Source: Triops longicaudatus (lineage: Eukaryota > Arthropoda > Branchiopoda > Notostraca > Triopsidae). Taken from it: a stretch of DNA of 64,000 nt. Both the position numbers and the translations under genes were made by a program. Under the pieces are notes generated by a model. It had not been told where the DNA came from. It worked only from the letters and a program-made list of their open reading frames with translations, and searched no databases. Where the stretch lies: assembly GCA_022885665.1 (NCBI GenBank), contig JAGQDJ010000159.1, forward strand, positions 59,613-123,612, in the 5' to 3' direction. Of the stretch, positions 25,801-37,800 are shown one piece after another (within the stretch, counting starts at the first letter, position 1; every line of letters begins with the position of its first letter).

Positions 25801-28800
25801 CTCCCAAGTACAGAAACTCAGGTTGCGCAATGGATACGTTTTATAATTCACAAAGCATGGTACGAATGGTGAAAACAAACGGGATTGACGCGTTGTTCAC
25901 AGTAACTTTGTCCCAGCTTAGTTTTAACTCCAGATACTCGTTGAAACTTGAGTTCCGAAGGCGTCATTGCATGAAACTCTGAATCATTGCACAGCTACTA
26001 ATCAACGGTACAAGAAAATGCTGTGGAAGCTAACATTTCACTTTCAATGGAAGCTGTGGCTTAATGTTAGGCTACACAGTGTACATTAATGCAGATATGA
26101 AGATTGTAGGTTTTGTTTCTTAAACGAATTTAAGTTGAAAAGCAAAGCAAACGTGTTTCTTACCATTTTAAGGCAGGTTAAAATATAAAAGAATACATAT
26201 AAGTTTGAATTCGACTTTCAGTTCATGCAACTCAATCCTGCTCAATCCAATCTCAACCTAGCGTAATACTCTTAATATTATTAGTTCATCGATCGAAGCG
26301 AGAAGATCGGTAATAATGTAAAGCCATAGATAAGGGCCTGTCTTATAAAAAGAGGGAGATTCGACTGCGTATCGAAAATAAGGGTGTAGATTAAGAAATT
26401 TCTGTAGGAACGTGTAATTTTCTCTTGTTTGTACAACACGATTTCCTTGATACAGGTCAGATTTTCTTGAACAAATACGTTTTTCTCCTTTTTCTAGCAA
26501 AGATAAATGTCCAGAAAGACTCGCTTGAATTGCTCCTTTTTTTGTTCGGGAGGAATTTAGGAGAGAATTTTCAAAATAGCCGAAAGAAACGTATTCGTCT
26601 TCTTCCTGTAAATCGTGGGTTTAGCTCCAGAAGACAAGCGGAAAATGTGAACGTGCAAGGCGGCTCTGCATTGCATTAGTAGAACATGTTTGACCTGTTT
26701 CACAGGATAAACTATCGTGATAGATGAAGGTATTAATTACGTGGTACGTTACTGCATTTTTCAGGATTTTGTTGTGGCTTTGTCGCTGAAGAAAGTAAAA
26801 CTCCCACTGTGCAACTGCCATTAAAGCAAGACAGGGCGGGATAAAAAGAGAAACTTCTATCAAACGATGTGTTGTGACCGCAGCTGTTGTTTGTCTCCTT
26901 CGTTGTTCAAGAAGCATCCTTTCCACACCGTCTAATTAGTTTTCTGGAAAGGAGAAAAAACAGGTCCCGTTCCCGATTCCCGTTAGAATTGATATGTCGC
27001 CGGGTTCTAGACGATTCGCATGTCCCAAGTCTAGATTAGCCGTTGCAATCAATGATTAATGGGGGTTTCTTTGCTCAGCATTATGAAGGATTCATCAGTA
27101 AACCCTTCGCATGATGTCTGAATCCTTTCCTTGCCTTGTTAGAAACTTACTTCGCAATTTAATAAAAGCTTTCTTTGCGCACGTTCGGGACCAAACCTAC
27201 ATTGTTTCACTGATATCTGAGAAGAGTAACCGGCAGGTTTCCTGGCATCTTCCTACAAAATGAAAAAGTACGTCGCGCTAGACTCGTCCGTGACGACCTA
27301 ATTTTCTATGCGGTATAGATTTTTTTCATGAGCTTACCTCACCAGCGCTATCCACTACAGTAAAGTTTTAAAAATTTCACACGACCAGTTTTATTGCTAT
27401 CTCATTAGTGGCTTTTTGCATGTCTTCTATGTTCTTTAGATTTAGCCGTAATAATCCCATAAACAGCTTGTTGGGGACAGATATGCGTTATGAGTATACT
27501 ATTGCAGCAGGGGAAAACGTGTTTTGCTAAAAGAAAATGTGCAGGAAAAAGAAGGGGGAACTTGTGAGGCCATTTTCCATAACACCATAAAGAATTGAAT
27601 AAACTGGGGTCCGCATACATTTTCGTTTAGACCCTCACCAAGGCCCTTGCATAAGGGAGCTTGTTAGTATGGACTAGGGAGAGCTATTGCGGCTATAATT
27701 TTTCTTTTTACGATCTCCGGACGCGTGGACCTTTAACTTGCTCTTACTAGCAAGCAAAGAACACCCACAACACCAAGAACTTTACTACCCAATGAACCGA
27801 CACAATCTTTTTATTGCCTCAAACTTTTGAGGAAGGTAATCAAGCTGTTATATGTTATCAGATATAGTAGGCGGGTGCAGTTGTTCATCATATTCTCTTA
27901 TTTAAATTGGAACATACGTGGTATTGACCGCGACGGGCTATTTTTTAATATGATATATAGAAAAGGGAGGCTCTTGACTAGCAATGTGTCCGCCAAGGAA
28001 GTAGAAAGGATAGACTTCGGTAACTCTTTCGTGTACCTTATTGGACGATATACTTTTCAAGAAGTCCTTGAGAAAATTGAGCCATTAATCATGGGCCGTC
28101 GCAGCTTTCTTTCGATTCCGGGAGCATGACCGACCATCCTCAGGGTACTGTGGCTTTTTAAAGAGAGACAGGAGCGACAGCGACGCTAGCTAGTAGTATA
28201 AACCGTGGAATTTCTATCTCACTACGAACTAAACGCCATAGTATGTAGGATCTCCTGTTTCTCATCTCCCTTCATGACGTGCTGCGTTCGCCATGATATA
28301 AACAGCGACTGCTCTGATCGGGCGAAACAGCCCTGTGTAAATCAAAACCCCTAGCAAGCACTAAAAGGGTAAAAATTTGTTATGACCAACTCAAAAAGGG
28401 CTATGTTTCATCCACTACACCAAATATAATACATTTGTCATATGAATATTCGCAAAATACATAAATAGAAAATAAGAAAAAAATACATAAATAGAAAATA
28501 AGAAAAAAATGACAAACACTCTGGTGTCCGGGACCGGAAATTTTTGGTCGTTTGAAACCTAGCAAGCTTCTTGTCTATATCATGGCAGAAGGTCGGAATA
28601 ATTAGTCCTGGGTTACGGTAATATAAACTCTGCAGAGATCCGCATGCTGTGAAGTATATCTAGTTTCCGGAGTTGACATGGCCACTAACAGTGCTAAAAA
28701 TCTCACCATGGAGCCCGAAGTCACAGGTTCTTCTGCGTTGAGTCACTTTATTTTTACCAACTTCGACAGCACGAAGCTTTCCTACAGGACGCTCTAAAAA

Positions 28801-31800
28801 GACGGAGACGTGAAAAAAAAGAAACAAAGTCCGTTTGCCAAGGCTTGTTTTTTCGTATTGATCGTTCACAACTTGCGTCTTTGAGGGTGATGCTGTTAGT
28901 AACGGAAACGGAAAACTTGCCAGTATTTTGCAATTCCATATGCGAGGGTGCATTAAGGAGCTGTACTATATTGCTATCCATCCCCTTTTCTTATCGCGTG
29001 GTAGCATATATCCTCTTCGAACTTCGAATTTCGAGCATCGGCTATTCCATGGGAGAAGCCGGGAGCAGAACAAGCGCAGAAATCTATTTTTTATATAAGA
29101 ACGCTACAGCGTATACACATTCCTGCTTACCAGTACATAGCCAGGGCTCTTACGGTTACAAGCATATCTTGTAAGGTTACAAGATATACTTATAATTGCT
29201 GCTTGGAAAATTCTTTAGTGTTTTAATACGAATGTATCATGAACATGTCGGACAGAAACAAAACATTTGACGGATGCTGCTGAATACGTTCGTCCAGTCA
29301 ATCTTTGTCTGACATGCTATGATGGTTATTGATGTATTCGTTGCTTATTTTTTTCTCTTTGGTAGTCTCATCTTTTCGTTTTGTTACTACTTTCTGTTTT
29401 CCACATTTCTGTATAATTCCTCTTTTCTGGTAGAACCAGATGTTCTGGTATCGGGCGAAGCTTTGTCCCAGTTTACAAAGGTTTTAAGTTGTTTGGTGGC
29501 AAAATGCTACTGTTAAAGCAATTTTGAAATTTAGGCCAAAAGGGCGTCTAAATATTCTGTATTCCATGGTTGCGAGCTTTATTATACAATACAAGTGTCT
29601 TTTTTTTATCTATGAAACCGAACATGTTTTATGGATAGTCCTTGTAAGCAGAATCACATGTAAGGCTAAAGGACTTATGCACCGCTTACATTGCTCGAGA
29701 ATTTGGAGAAGTAATGTGTGGTACCGGAGGGCAGTGTAGTATGGCTCAGTAATAAATATAGTGCTGTACAGCAGCAGCGTCTTCAGTGAAACGATTCGCG
29801 GATCCATTTCTTAACTATTCATCACTTCGATTTCCAATGGCTATAATGCCTGTCGCAAGCAGTATTTTGCGTTTTTCTCTTAGCAGTAATTTTTCATGGC
29901 TTGCAAGGGATTTTCCTTTTTTTTCGTGCTGGTGCCATGTGCAATCTCGGTATTCTTCCGTCAAGGTGAACGAAGCGGAATAAAAAACTAACATTCTTTT
30001 CTCGTTAATATTGCATTGGCAGAACATTCGCTTTATCTCATTTCTGCGTGCAACAGTCACTACGTGTCCGAAATAAGCTAGTCAGGGTTTTCGCAGTTTT
30101 TATTTCAAAGCCGTCGTGAGCTTTCAGTTATTGTCGGTTTGTGTTTGAAAAAAGGATTTTGCATAGGTAATTAAATATAAATGAGCTAAGCTTAGCAAAA
30201 AAGAACGAATTGATCAATATTCTTTGTTTCATTCTTTTTTTTTGCGCACCAGCCTGTGCAGAGCTCTCAGTGTATTTGTATTTGATTACTGCATAAGGTG
30301 CAAAATAATCTTCTCAAGCAAAAGAAACACACTTGGCGCAAAAGGCTAATGCTCTTGAAAACTTATGTAAGCCTTGTCTGATATCAGGTTTCTTTCTATG
30401 TATTTTCAGGACCTGGGTGGAGTGAAGCCAAAAGTCGCCATGCGGTTCTCGGTCCGAAGGGCAAAGGTTCAACCAGCAGTGGTTCACCTTCACCCACCTT
30501 TGACCCGGACACACCTCAGGAAGTCGTCACGACCGTAGGCCAAACAGCTTTTCTGCATTGTAGAGTCAAAAATCAAGGAGACCGCGCTGTAAGTTCCCTC
30601 CCGTGTCTGGATCTTTTGTTTCCAATAATGTATCGATCTCCGAGCATTTACCGCATACCGCTCAAGTCCGTCTAATAGCTGGAGAACAAAAGCTTGCGGA
30701 TCCTGATGCAAGCCACGTGGTTTACACGGACATCTTTTGACTTTTTTTTCATGGCCGATGTATTTGCTGCGACACAGGGTTTTAAGCTTGTTAATGCGGG
30801 AAGACTTATACGTAATGGCCTCCCCGGTTCCGTTGTAACGGTTTGATGTCATGCGTAACGAGCTCCTGTGAACAAGAAAACCGCATAGCTAAGACCAAAA
30901 GTTACAGGCCCTTGTAACAAAAAAAAACTAATCGACACTGTTTTTTGCACAACGGGTCAGAACTTAGTCCACACTAATGAAACTAAATAGGGGTTTACTC
31001 GCACTAAACTTCTACGAGATAAGCCTTTATTCTACAGAAAACTTTTCTTTTTAATTCCACTTATGAAAACTCCTGATTATATAAATCGCAACGAGAAAAC
31101 TTTTTTTTCCGTGAGCGACATGCATTTTACGTTGTTTTCCTTCAGAACTTAAACATCTTACGAAATCATCCCAATATGGCCGAAAAATAGTTCGAGTTTA
31201 ATTACTGAACCAAAAAATCTTACTAGTTTTGTGCATTCAGCGATTATCAAACCGTGCTATAGTTTTATATTTAATTTTGGTACATCAATGATTTGGATCA
31301 TTTTTTATTTAACTGTCTGATCGTCAACGACCTGTCTGTCCCGAATATCTGCCAAAATCGGAAGTTTTTTTAAAACTTCATTCTTACGGTTTTACTTCAG
31401 TAGGGTCAAAACAACTACACTGAAAAAAAAAAGTTTACTAACTTTACCACGATTGTTTGTGCAGCAGCTGAATACTACCAATTTCGTGTAGGAAAAGTTA
31501 CACATTTTCGCTTAAAGTGAAATACTTTTCGCCTTTGTAAAATAACAAAATCGCAAGTTGTAAATTTACAAGAATCTTTTTTAGCAATAATCTTTGTAAA
31601 AGTAATACTATATTTTGTACTTCTGTTTACTATTATTTGTTGTAACTCTATTATTACGGTGTAAAATCGTCTAATGGTTCTAAAATTACAGTATGTTCCT
31701 GTACATTTATTTCAGTAGAAGGAATTTATTAAAACCTAGTGCAAGAATTTTTGTGAATTTTGGAGCTGCAATTATAAAAGCTGATACTAAAGCTATCGTA

Positions 31801-34800
31801 AGTATGCAAGAATCATGGCAAGTTATTTATTTTGCACAGCATCCACATACAGTTTGGTACAGAAAAATGTTACCAACTTCCAGGGGCAACAGAACCTTAT
31901 GGCCTACAAGTATTTTTGACATTTCAGCAATAAACAAAAAGTACGAAACACAATTTCTTAACAAAGACGCTGAACTGGCGTATTAATTTTGAGCGGAATT
32001 TCGTCCATTAAAAATAACACCTTCACCCACAACTTTTGATCGCGTTGAATACCGTATACCGTAAAGCTTAAAGAACCGACATGGGCGAGCTGATTTAAGT
32101 CCCAGACTAGTTTCAAGAAGAAACATTAGGGGTGTTCAGCGCCAATTCGTATAAAGCGTGAGCAACGGGAGTCTCTGACCGGTTCTCTACGAGTAACATG
32201 GCGTGCGAAATCGGTTAAGACGTTCGACGACGCTATTGCGTCTACCCCTTCGCATCACATATTTGTTCACTTTCCTACCGTTCACCGTATCTCTCTTTTC
32301 TTTCTTTTTTCAGCTATAACTCGTCGCCCTTCCCTCTTCATACTTGGCTTCATTTTCCCCTATTACCTCGTACTCCCAACGTCGGTCCCAAACTTGGTTC
32401 ATGCACCAGAGCCTAGAGAAAAACCTATCAGGGAAGGGCAACGTGTGCATTACGAACGGGTACTGCCTTAACTTGAATGGAAACTCATTACTCATTCACT
32501 CCGTTTGCACATGTTATTTGTCGCTTTATACCAAAACGTCAGAGTTTTGTTTGTCACAAATTAGATAACTCGAACTGAACAGGAGAGCTCCTTCGATCAC
32601 GTGCTTCCACATAAGTTTCATTTGATAGTCGAAGTATTACACTACTTCACGGTATTTTGCAGGTCGTATTTGTAAATGCTCGAAGTAACTACTTGTTACA
32701 TGATTCAAAAATTTATATTGTATAGAGGCCGAACTTCGGCAGCACAACCCTATCTTCCTATATTTAACGCATATCATATTGTAGTGGGCAAACTTGACTT
32801 CCTGTTTCCCTTTATTGTGCCAGTCTTTTCCAGTTTCTCCTTCTGTCACCCAAGGTGTGTGTTGAGTAAATCTTTTATAATATTTTTACGCCGAAAAGTC
32901 AGATATTTTTGTAACTGTTTACAAGAATATCGCTGTTAATATCGCTGTTATTAAAACAATAGCGTACTTTGTAATTTTACAATAAAAATAAGCTTCCGGT
33001 TCACGTAAAATGGCTTAAAAATATTAAAAACTACAACATTCTTACGAAGGAGCTTGAAGTAAAATCACTTACCGAATAGATTGTACGTTTACAAATAGTT
33101 TATCGTAAAACTTACTAAATATATGGTATGTTTACGAATAATGCACTTTAATTCACAAAGAAATTATTGTGCGTTCACTTACGTTGAAAATCGTCGTAGA
33201 AAACCCACTAGTTTCGCGTAATAGAAAATTTATTGAATGGAATGTTAGAGAAAGATCTTTGTAATATTGCCTCAAAATATTGGTAAAACTTTTGTATGTT
33301 AATCTTTTTTTTTTACAGTGTAGTCCACCGTTTCTCTACGTACAAAACGTTCGTAGCTTATTTACTTATATTTGCGGTCGGTAAATTCGGTACTTAATGG
33401 TTACGCTGGCAACCAAATGTTTGAAGTTGCCATCGCTACCATGGAAATGTATTATGATGTGACCTTTGTGTTATAAAAATTTCGACCCAAGGAATAGCAT
33501 TTCTTGCATTATATAATTGAAGGAGGCTGAGCTATCCACAACGGTGTCTCAGAGAAAAGTAGGCAAGTGCTTAAAATTCAATAAATGATGACCGTGGTGT
33601 TACAATTCCAAATTCGTCATTCAAGTTACACTACAGAGTGGGTTGAGGTTGTAGAAGTAGATGGTTTGGAAGTAATTGCAAACGTTTGACGCCCAGGAGT
33701 TGTCGAAGTCTCAAGATTTGACTAAAGTTGTTAAAGAACTTTACTTAATTCATAGAATTCAGATGAAGAACCCACAAGCTCGGAAAAGGGCAAAATTGAA
33801 TTTTGTTTTAACTGTGAGAAGATTAAAACTTGCTAATGGCATGTCAATTTTTTTAAAAAAAACCGCTCTCTCCATCCAAGTCTAATTTTCAAAAAAGAAA
33901 GAAAAAAATGTCGAACTAACCTGTGAATGTCAGCTTGAGCTTCAGCATCTGTAAAAGATGCTGAACAAGAAAGAAGGATAAACTTCTTTACGTCACTGCA
34001 TGAATCTATTAAATTTAAATTGTGTCTTGAAAAACATTGACGTTTTGGCTTGGACTGCAAACGTATTTTCTCATTGTTTACTTTCTCTCGGAGCCTTTAC
34101 CGTAAAATTTGAGAAAGGGAATCGTGCATTCGATACAAAACACCTGAAGTATTCACGCATTAAAAGGTAGAACATAAAATTCTTGTAAGCATAAGAAAGA
34201 GAAACGTAATTTCTATCGTCCCAAAATCATTTCGGGCATATCGCAGTCGTGCATTACTGGCGCGGACGATGCAAAAATCTTTGTGGACCCCAGTAAAGCA
34301 CAGTGCTCACCCTTTTCTTTTTCGTTAGAACTTTATATCCTTCTTTTGATGTTTGAACATTCAAGTGTTTTGTGTTGGATGCATTATTCAACTTCTTAAA
34401 TTTATGGGACCAAATTTTATAGTTTATATTTCGTATGTTTTGTACAGAATAACTTTTGTATTTTACTTACGGAACAATAGGGTGAAGTGTGTGGGTACGA
34501 ACTGATACGTGTCCATGCCGACAGAGGTAAATTTGCCAATTCTCGAACTTTGTTGCGTTATTAAAGTATTTTATTTTTGGAGAGTTTTTTTTTTCTTTTT
34601 TTTTCGATTCTGGGAGGTACCACTGTGTACCCAAATACGAAGTTTACGTCACAATGTGACGTAAATACAATACTTCTTTCGTATGTAATTCCAACATATT
34701 TGAGATTGAATTAATTATTTGGGGTTGAATTATATTGTCATACTATTTTTTATCTAACTTTTCTTACGATTAGTTTGAACGACGTTAGCCGTTAGTTAGT

Positions 34801-37800
34801 CATCCTAAAAATTATTGGTGAAGTTTTTGCACTTTTATGCGTCAAGTAGGCAGTAGTTTTTTATGACTATGTCAAGAGATAAAAATAGTACAGGAGTCGG
34901 TATAAATACTTCCCGCCTTTTAAATTCTTCTACAAAAGATTCGTTTGAATACTTGCCAGAAACACAGAAAGTTTCTTCACAAGTTGATGCGAATCTGTTG
35001 TTGCTTTAAGACGGTTTCGAGATAATCTCACCCAAAGCAAAAAAGCAGTTTTATGTAAAATCAGGAATGTTAGGAAGGTTGTGGTCAAAAACCAGGTCGC
35101 ACCTGGTTCTCGATGGATTAGGATTTGAAAATGTCCATACAGACTTGACCTCCTCCAGACCTTAGTTTACTGGAAAGGGTCATAGAGTGCATCGACCTCA
35201 ACCCTTCTTTTTCTGAATTGACCTCTAAAAAGGGCTACGAAAGTATGCGAATCGAATGCGATAGTTTGTCAAGTTTGTTAAAATTTCGCATTACACATAA
35301 AATCCAAAACCATACCAGGAAACTTTATGGCTTTCAGTATGAGTGTATTTGTAGAGTACCATGGTACTTTATGGATACGCCTTAAATTTTGCCATACCAT
35401 GTTCTTCATTTTCGTATCAGTCTATGTTTGCGGAGTGTTTTAACCCGAATGTGGAGCTTCAACTGGACCAAGACATTCACTTTACTTCCCATACATTTTT
35501 AAAGCGAATGCCAGTGGGAAACTTAGTTATGGCTCGTAAGGGAGTTAGAAAACCAGAGAAAAATCTCGTCAGTAGTTTCGCGGGAAAATAGCGCTTTCAG
35601 AACCTGCTCATTGTAAACTGCGTCGTCCGGTTGCCAAGGCAAAGCAAAAGGCATTCTGTTACACCTTTTTCGATCATTGGGTAGTTGAAGACCGTGTTAG
35701 ATGTCACTTTAAAATGGAGCTATAGGGTACTCAAAGTTCACTTAGCTGTAGGTCTCAGGTCACCAAGTGGCAAGACCAAGACAAGGACAGTTTGTAGCTT
35801 TAGGACTAGGAATAAGACGATGCATTCCGACTGTAAGCTTTGTGTGAGGCTTCGATCTCCATGCCTGTAAACTTTAACGCTTGATTCACTCCTGAAGCAT
35901 TTTCGCAGTTCTGGCTTTAAAAGGCTTTCGTAGTTTTCCATCGAGAGCCCAATTGCGCACTATGATAGTATTCTCTCTGGCTCTACGACGTTATTAACAT
36001 TTGCTATGATTGAAGCTTAGAACTGTCTTCTTTAGTTTCTGTAAAATAGCACACATATAGTCCATGGCCCTCTTATGCTGCCTTCACTGGATCGAGATAT
36101 CTATGAAATGCGACTTGGGTTATAGCAATAATAAGCATTGACCATCTCATCAGCCGCAGTTTCGTTGCGGATCCTATTCCCACAAATCCGAGTTAGTTCT
36201 TCCTTGTTTGTGTCTGGAGGAAAAAATAGCATTCTCCTAAAGAGAGAAACTAATCTTATTTCTTGTTTTTTCGCTCTTTTTTAGGTACTCTGGATGCGGC
36301 AGCGGGATTTGCATATATTGACCGTCGGTTTGCATACGTACACCAATGACATGCGGGTTTCAGCTATTCACACAGCCCTTAAACCCACCACAGCATCAGC
36401 CGTAGAGCAAGACGATCTGCCTTGGATGGTGAGCTATTCCACTACACTAGCACAACCTGAAACAGGTTGGAGTGTTAGTCGTGCGGAACTAAATAAGAAA
36501 AAGTGGGAAGAAGATAAGGATTTTTCGCCTGAAGACACGTGGAACGATTGGACCTTACGTATCCGGTCGGCCCAAGTTCGGGACAGTGGGTTAGTGATTA
36601 TTTTATTTTTATTAACTTTTATCTATCTCTTCAGAGTAGCTAAATTTTAATTTCGTATGCTTTTTAGGCTTTATGAATGCCAAGTTAGCACGGAGCCAAA
36701 AATAAGCAGAGCTATTCGACTGAACGTCGTGGGTATGTTATCATGTTCCTCTTGGCTAAACGATGTCATTGTCTGTAGTATAATTAATACATTCTTAGGT
36801 AGCTTTGTGGTGCCGTACGATTTTCGTGCAAAGATTGTGCGATTGATTGTTTTTAATTAGCATATATGGCCCACGCATGCAGTACGAGTTCTTCGATCTT
36901 CTATTCCATTAGTCCATGCATAAATAATGGGAAATAATTTCTTAAAGATGTTATGTTAATAAATGTTATAATTTGTTAAATAAATAAAGGAAGTCAGGCC
37001 CAATATTCTGTAGATAAAGGTTTCAGTTTCTCCTATGATGATAATGGTAAAATTTTTATCGTGTTATGCTTTACACAATTCACTAAAGCTGGAACTGTGC
37101 TTTCGGAACGGTTTATAGCGTAGGCTCTAATATAATCGAAAACAAGCCATCTACCTTTCTTGCACAGTTATTACTGTTTTTATTTGAGGAACGCAGCTCA
37201 TTTAACTGCAATAAAATTTACCACCTTTTTACCACTTGTGCTAGGCGCAACTTGATTTGCTTGTTCTCCGCGTTAAAGGGCTTTTTCCGAAACGGACAAT
37301 TAAGAACACGGTCCCTTGCAGCAATTTTGGGCTTTGTAACCTTTTTGAGTCAGTTCGTTGCTATTGTGACAGTACTTGCATAGTACATGGTTAATTAAAA
37401 CTCGACAACCCATTCTTGCCTTCTTGCAAGGTTGCTTCCGTGAATATACCCTTATCTGTTCCCCAGAAATACCCTGGTCATGATGTGCCCTTCCCCCACG
37501 CTTCCATGTGGTCATGAAATACCAGTAACTATCTTCTACGTTAGTGCGCTTCTGAATGGCCTGTTATAAAGCAATATTGATTATTTTGTGTGTTAAAGTA
37601 CGGAAAGGCTCCGTCCCGTGTTTGCTTAGTGTGACAGTCGTCGTCTACCTAATGCGTACGTTGGTCATTCGTCGAAGCTCTCGGAAAAGTTCCTGAAAGC
37701 CCGTTTGCCTTTCAAAATCTCTTCTGTTCGTTGCGTAAACCCTATGCTTTTTCCTCATGAAATAAGCACGACCGCAAATTGTACGGATTTCTATTTCGGT

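Larger units (their letters stand above)
13881..30409 (+). other. Large intron 1 of the Dpr gene (if first exon is right), no other gene supported
   Basis: About 16.5 kb of AT-rich sequence. It holds an AT-rich simple tract at 16030-16078, pogo/Tigger-like relics around 18140-18190 and 20150-20610, a short GT repeat near 23470, imperfect AAAATGATGGAAGT repeats at 24095-24140, and a 26-bp tandem repeat at 28457-28508. Open frames up to 170 codons exist (for example minus 23032-22520) but lack any recognisable motif. Alternative first exons of the Dpr gene could be hidden here. Confidence 0.5.
30589..36284 (+). other. Intron of the Dpr gene
   Basis: A 5.7 kb intron between the two halves of Ig1. 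It carries a 1.9 kb inverted-repeat element (31414-33324) and a perfect 23-bp palindrome (34643-34665). No separate gene is supported; an unrecognised 48-codon frame starts at 34863. Confidence 0.6.

Noticed and set aside
34863..35009. 48-codon frame starting MTMSRDKNSTGV
   Set aside because: Plausible composition but no similarity recognised and no splice evidence; kept out of the gene list.
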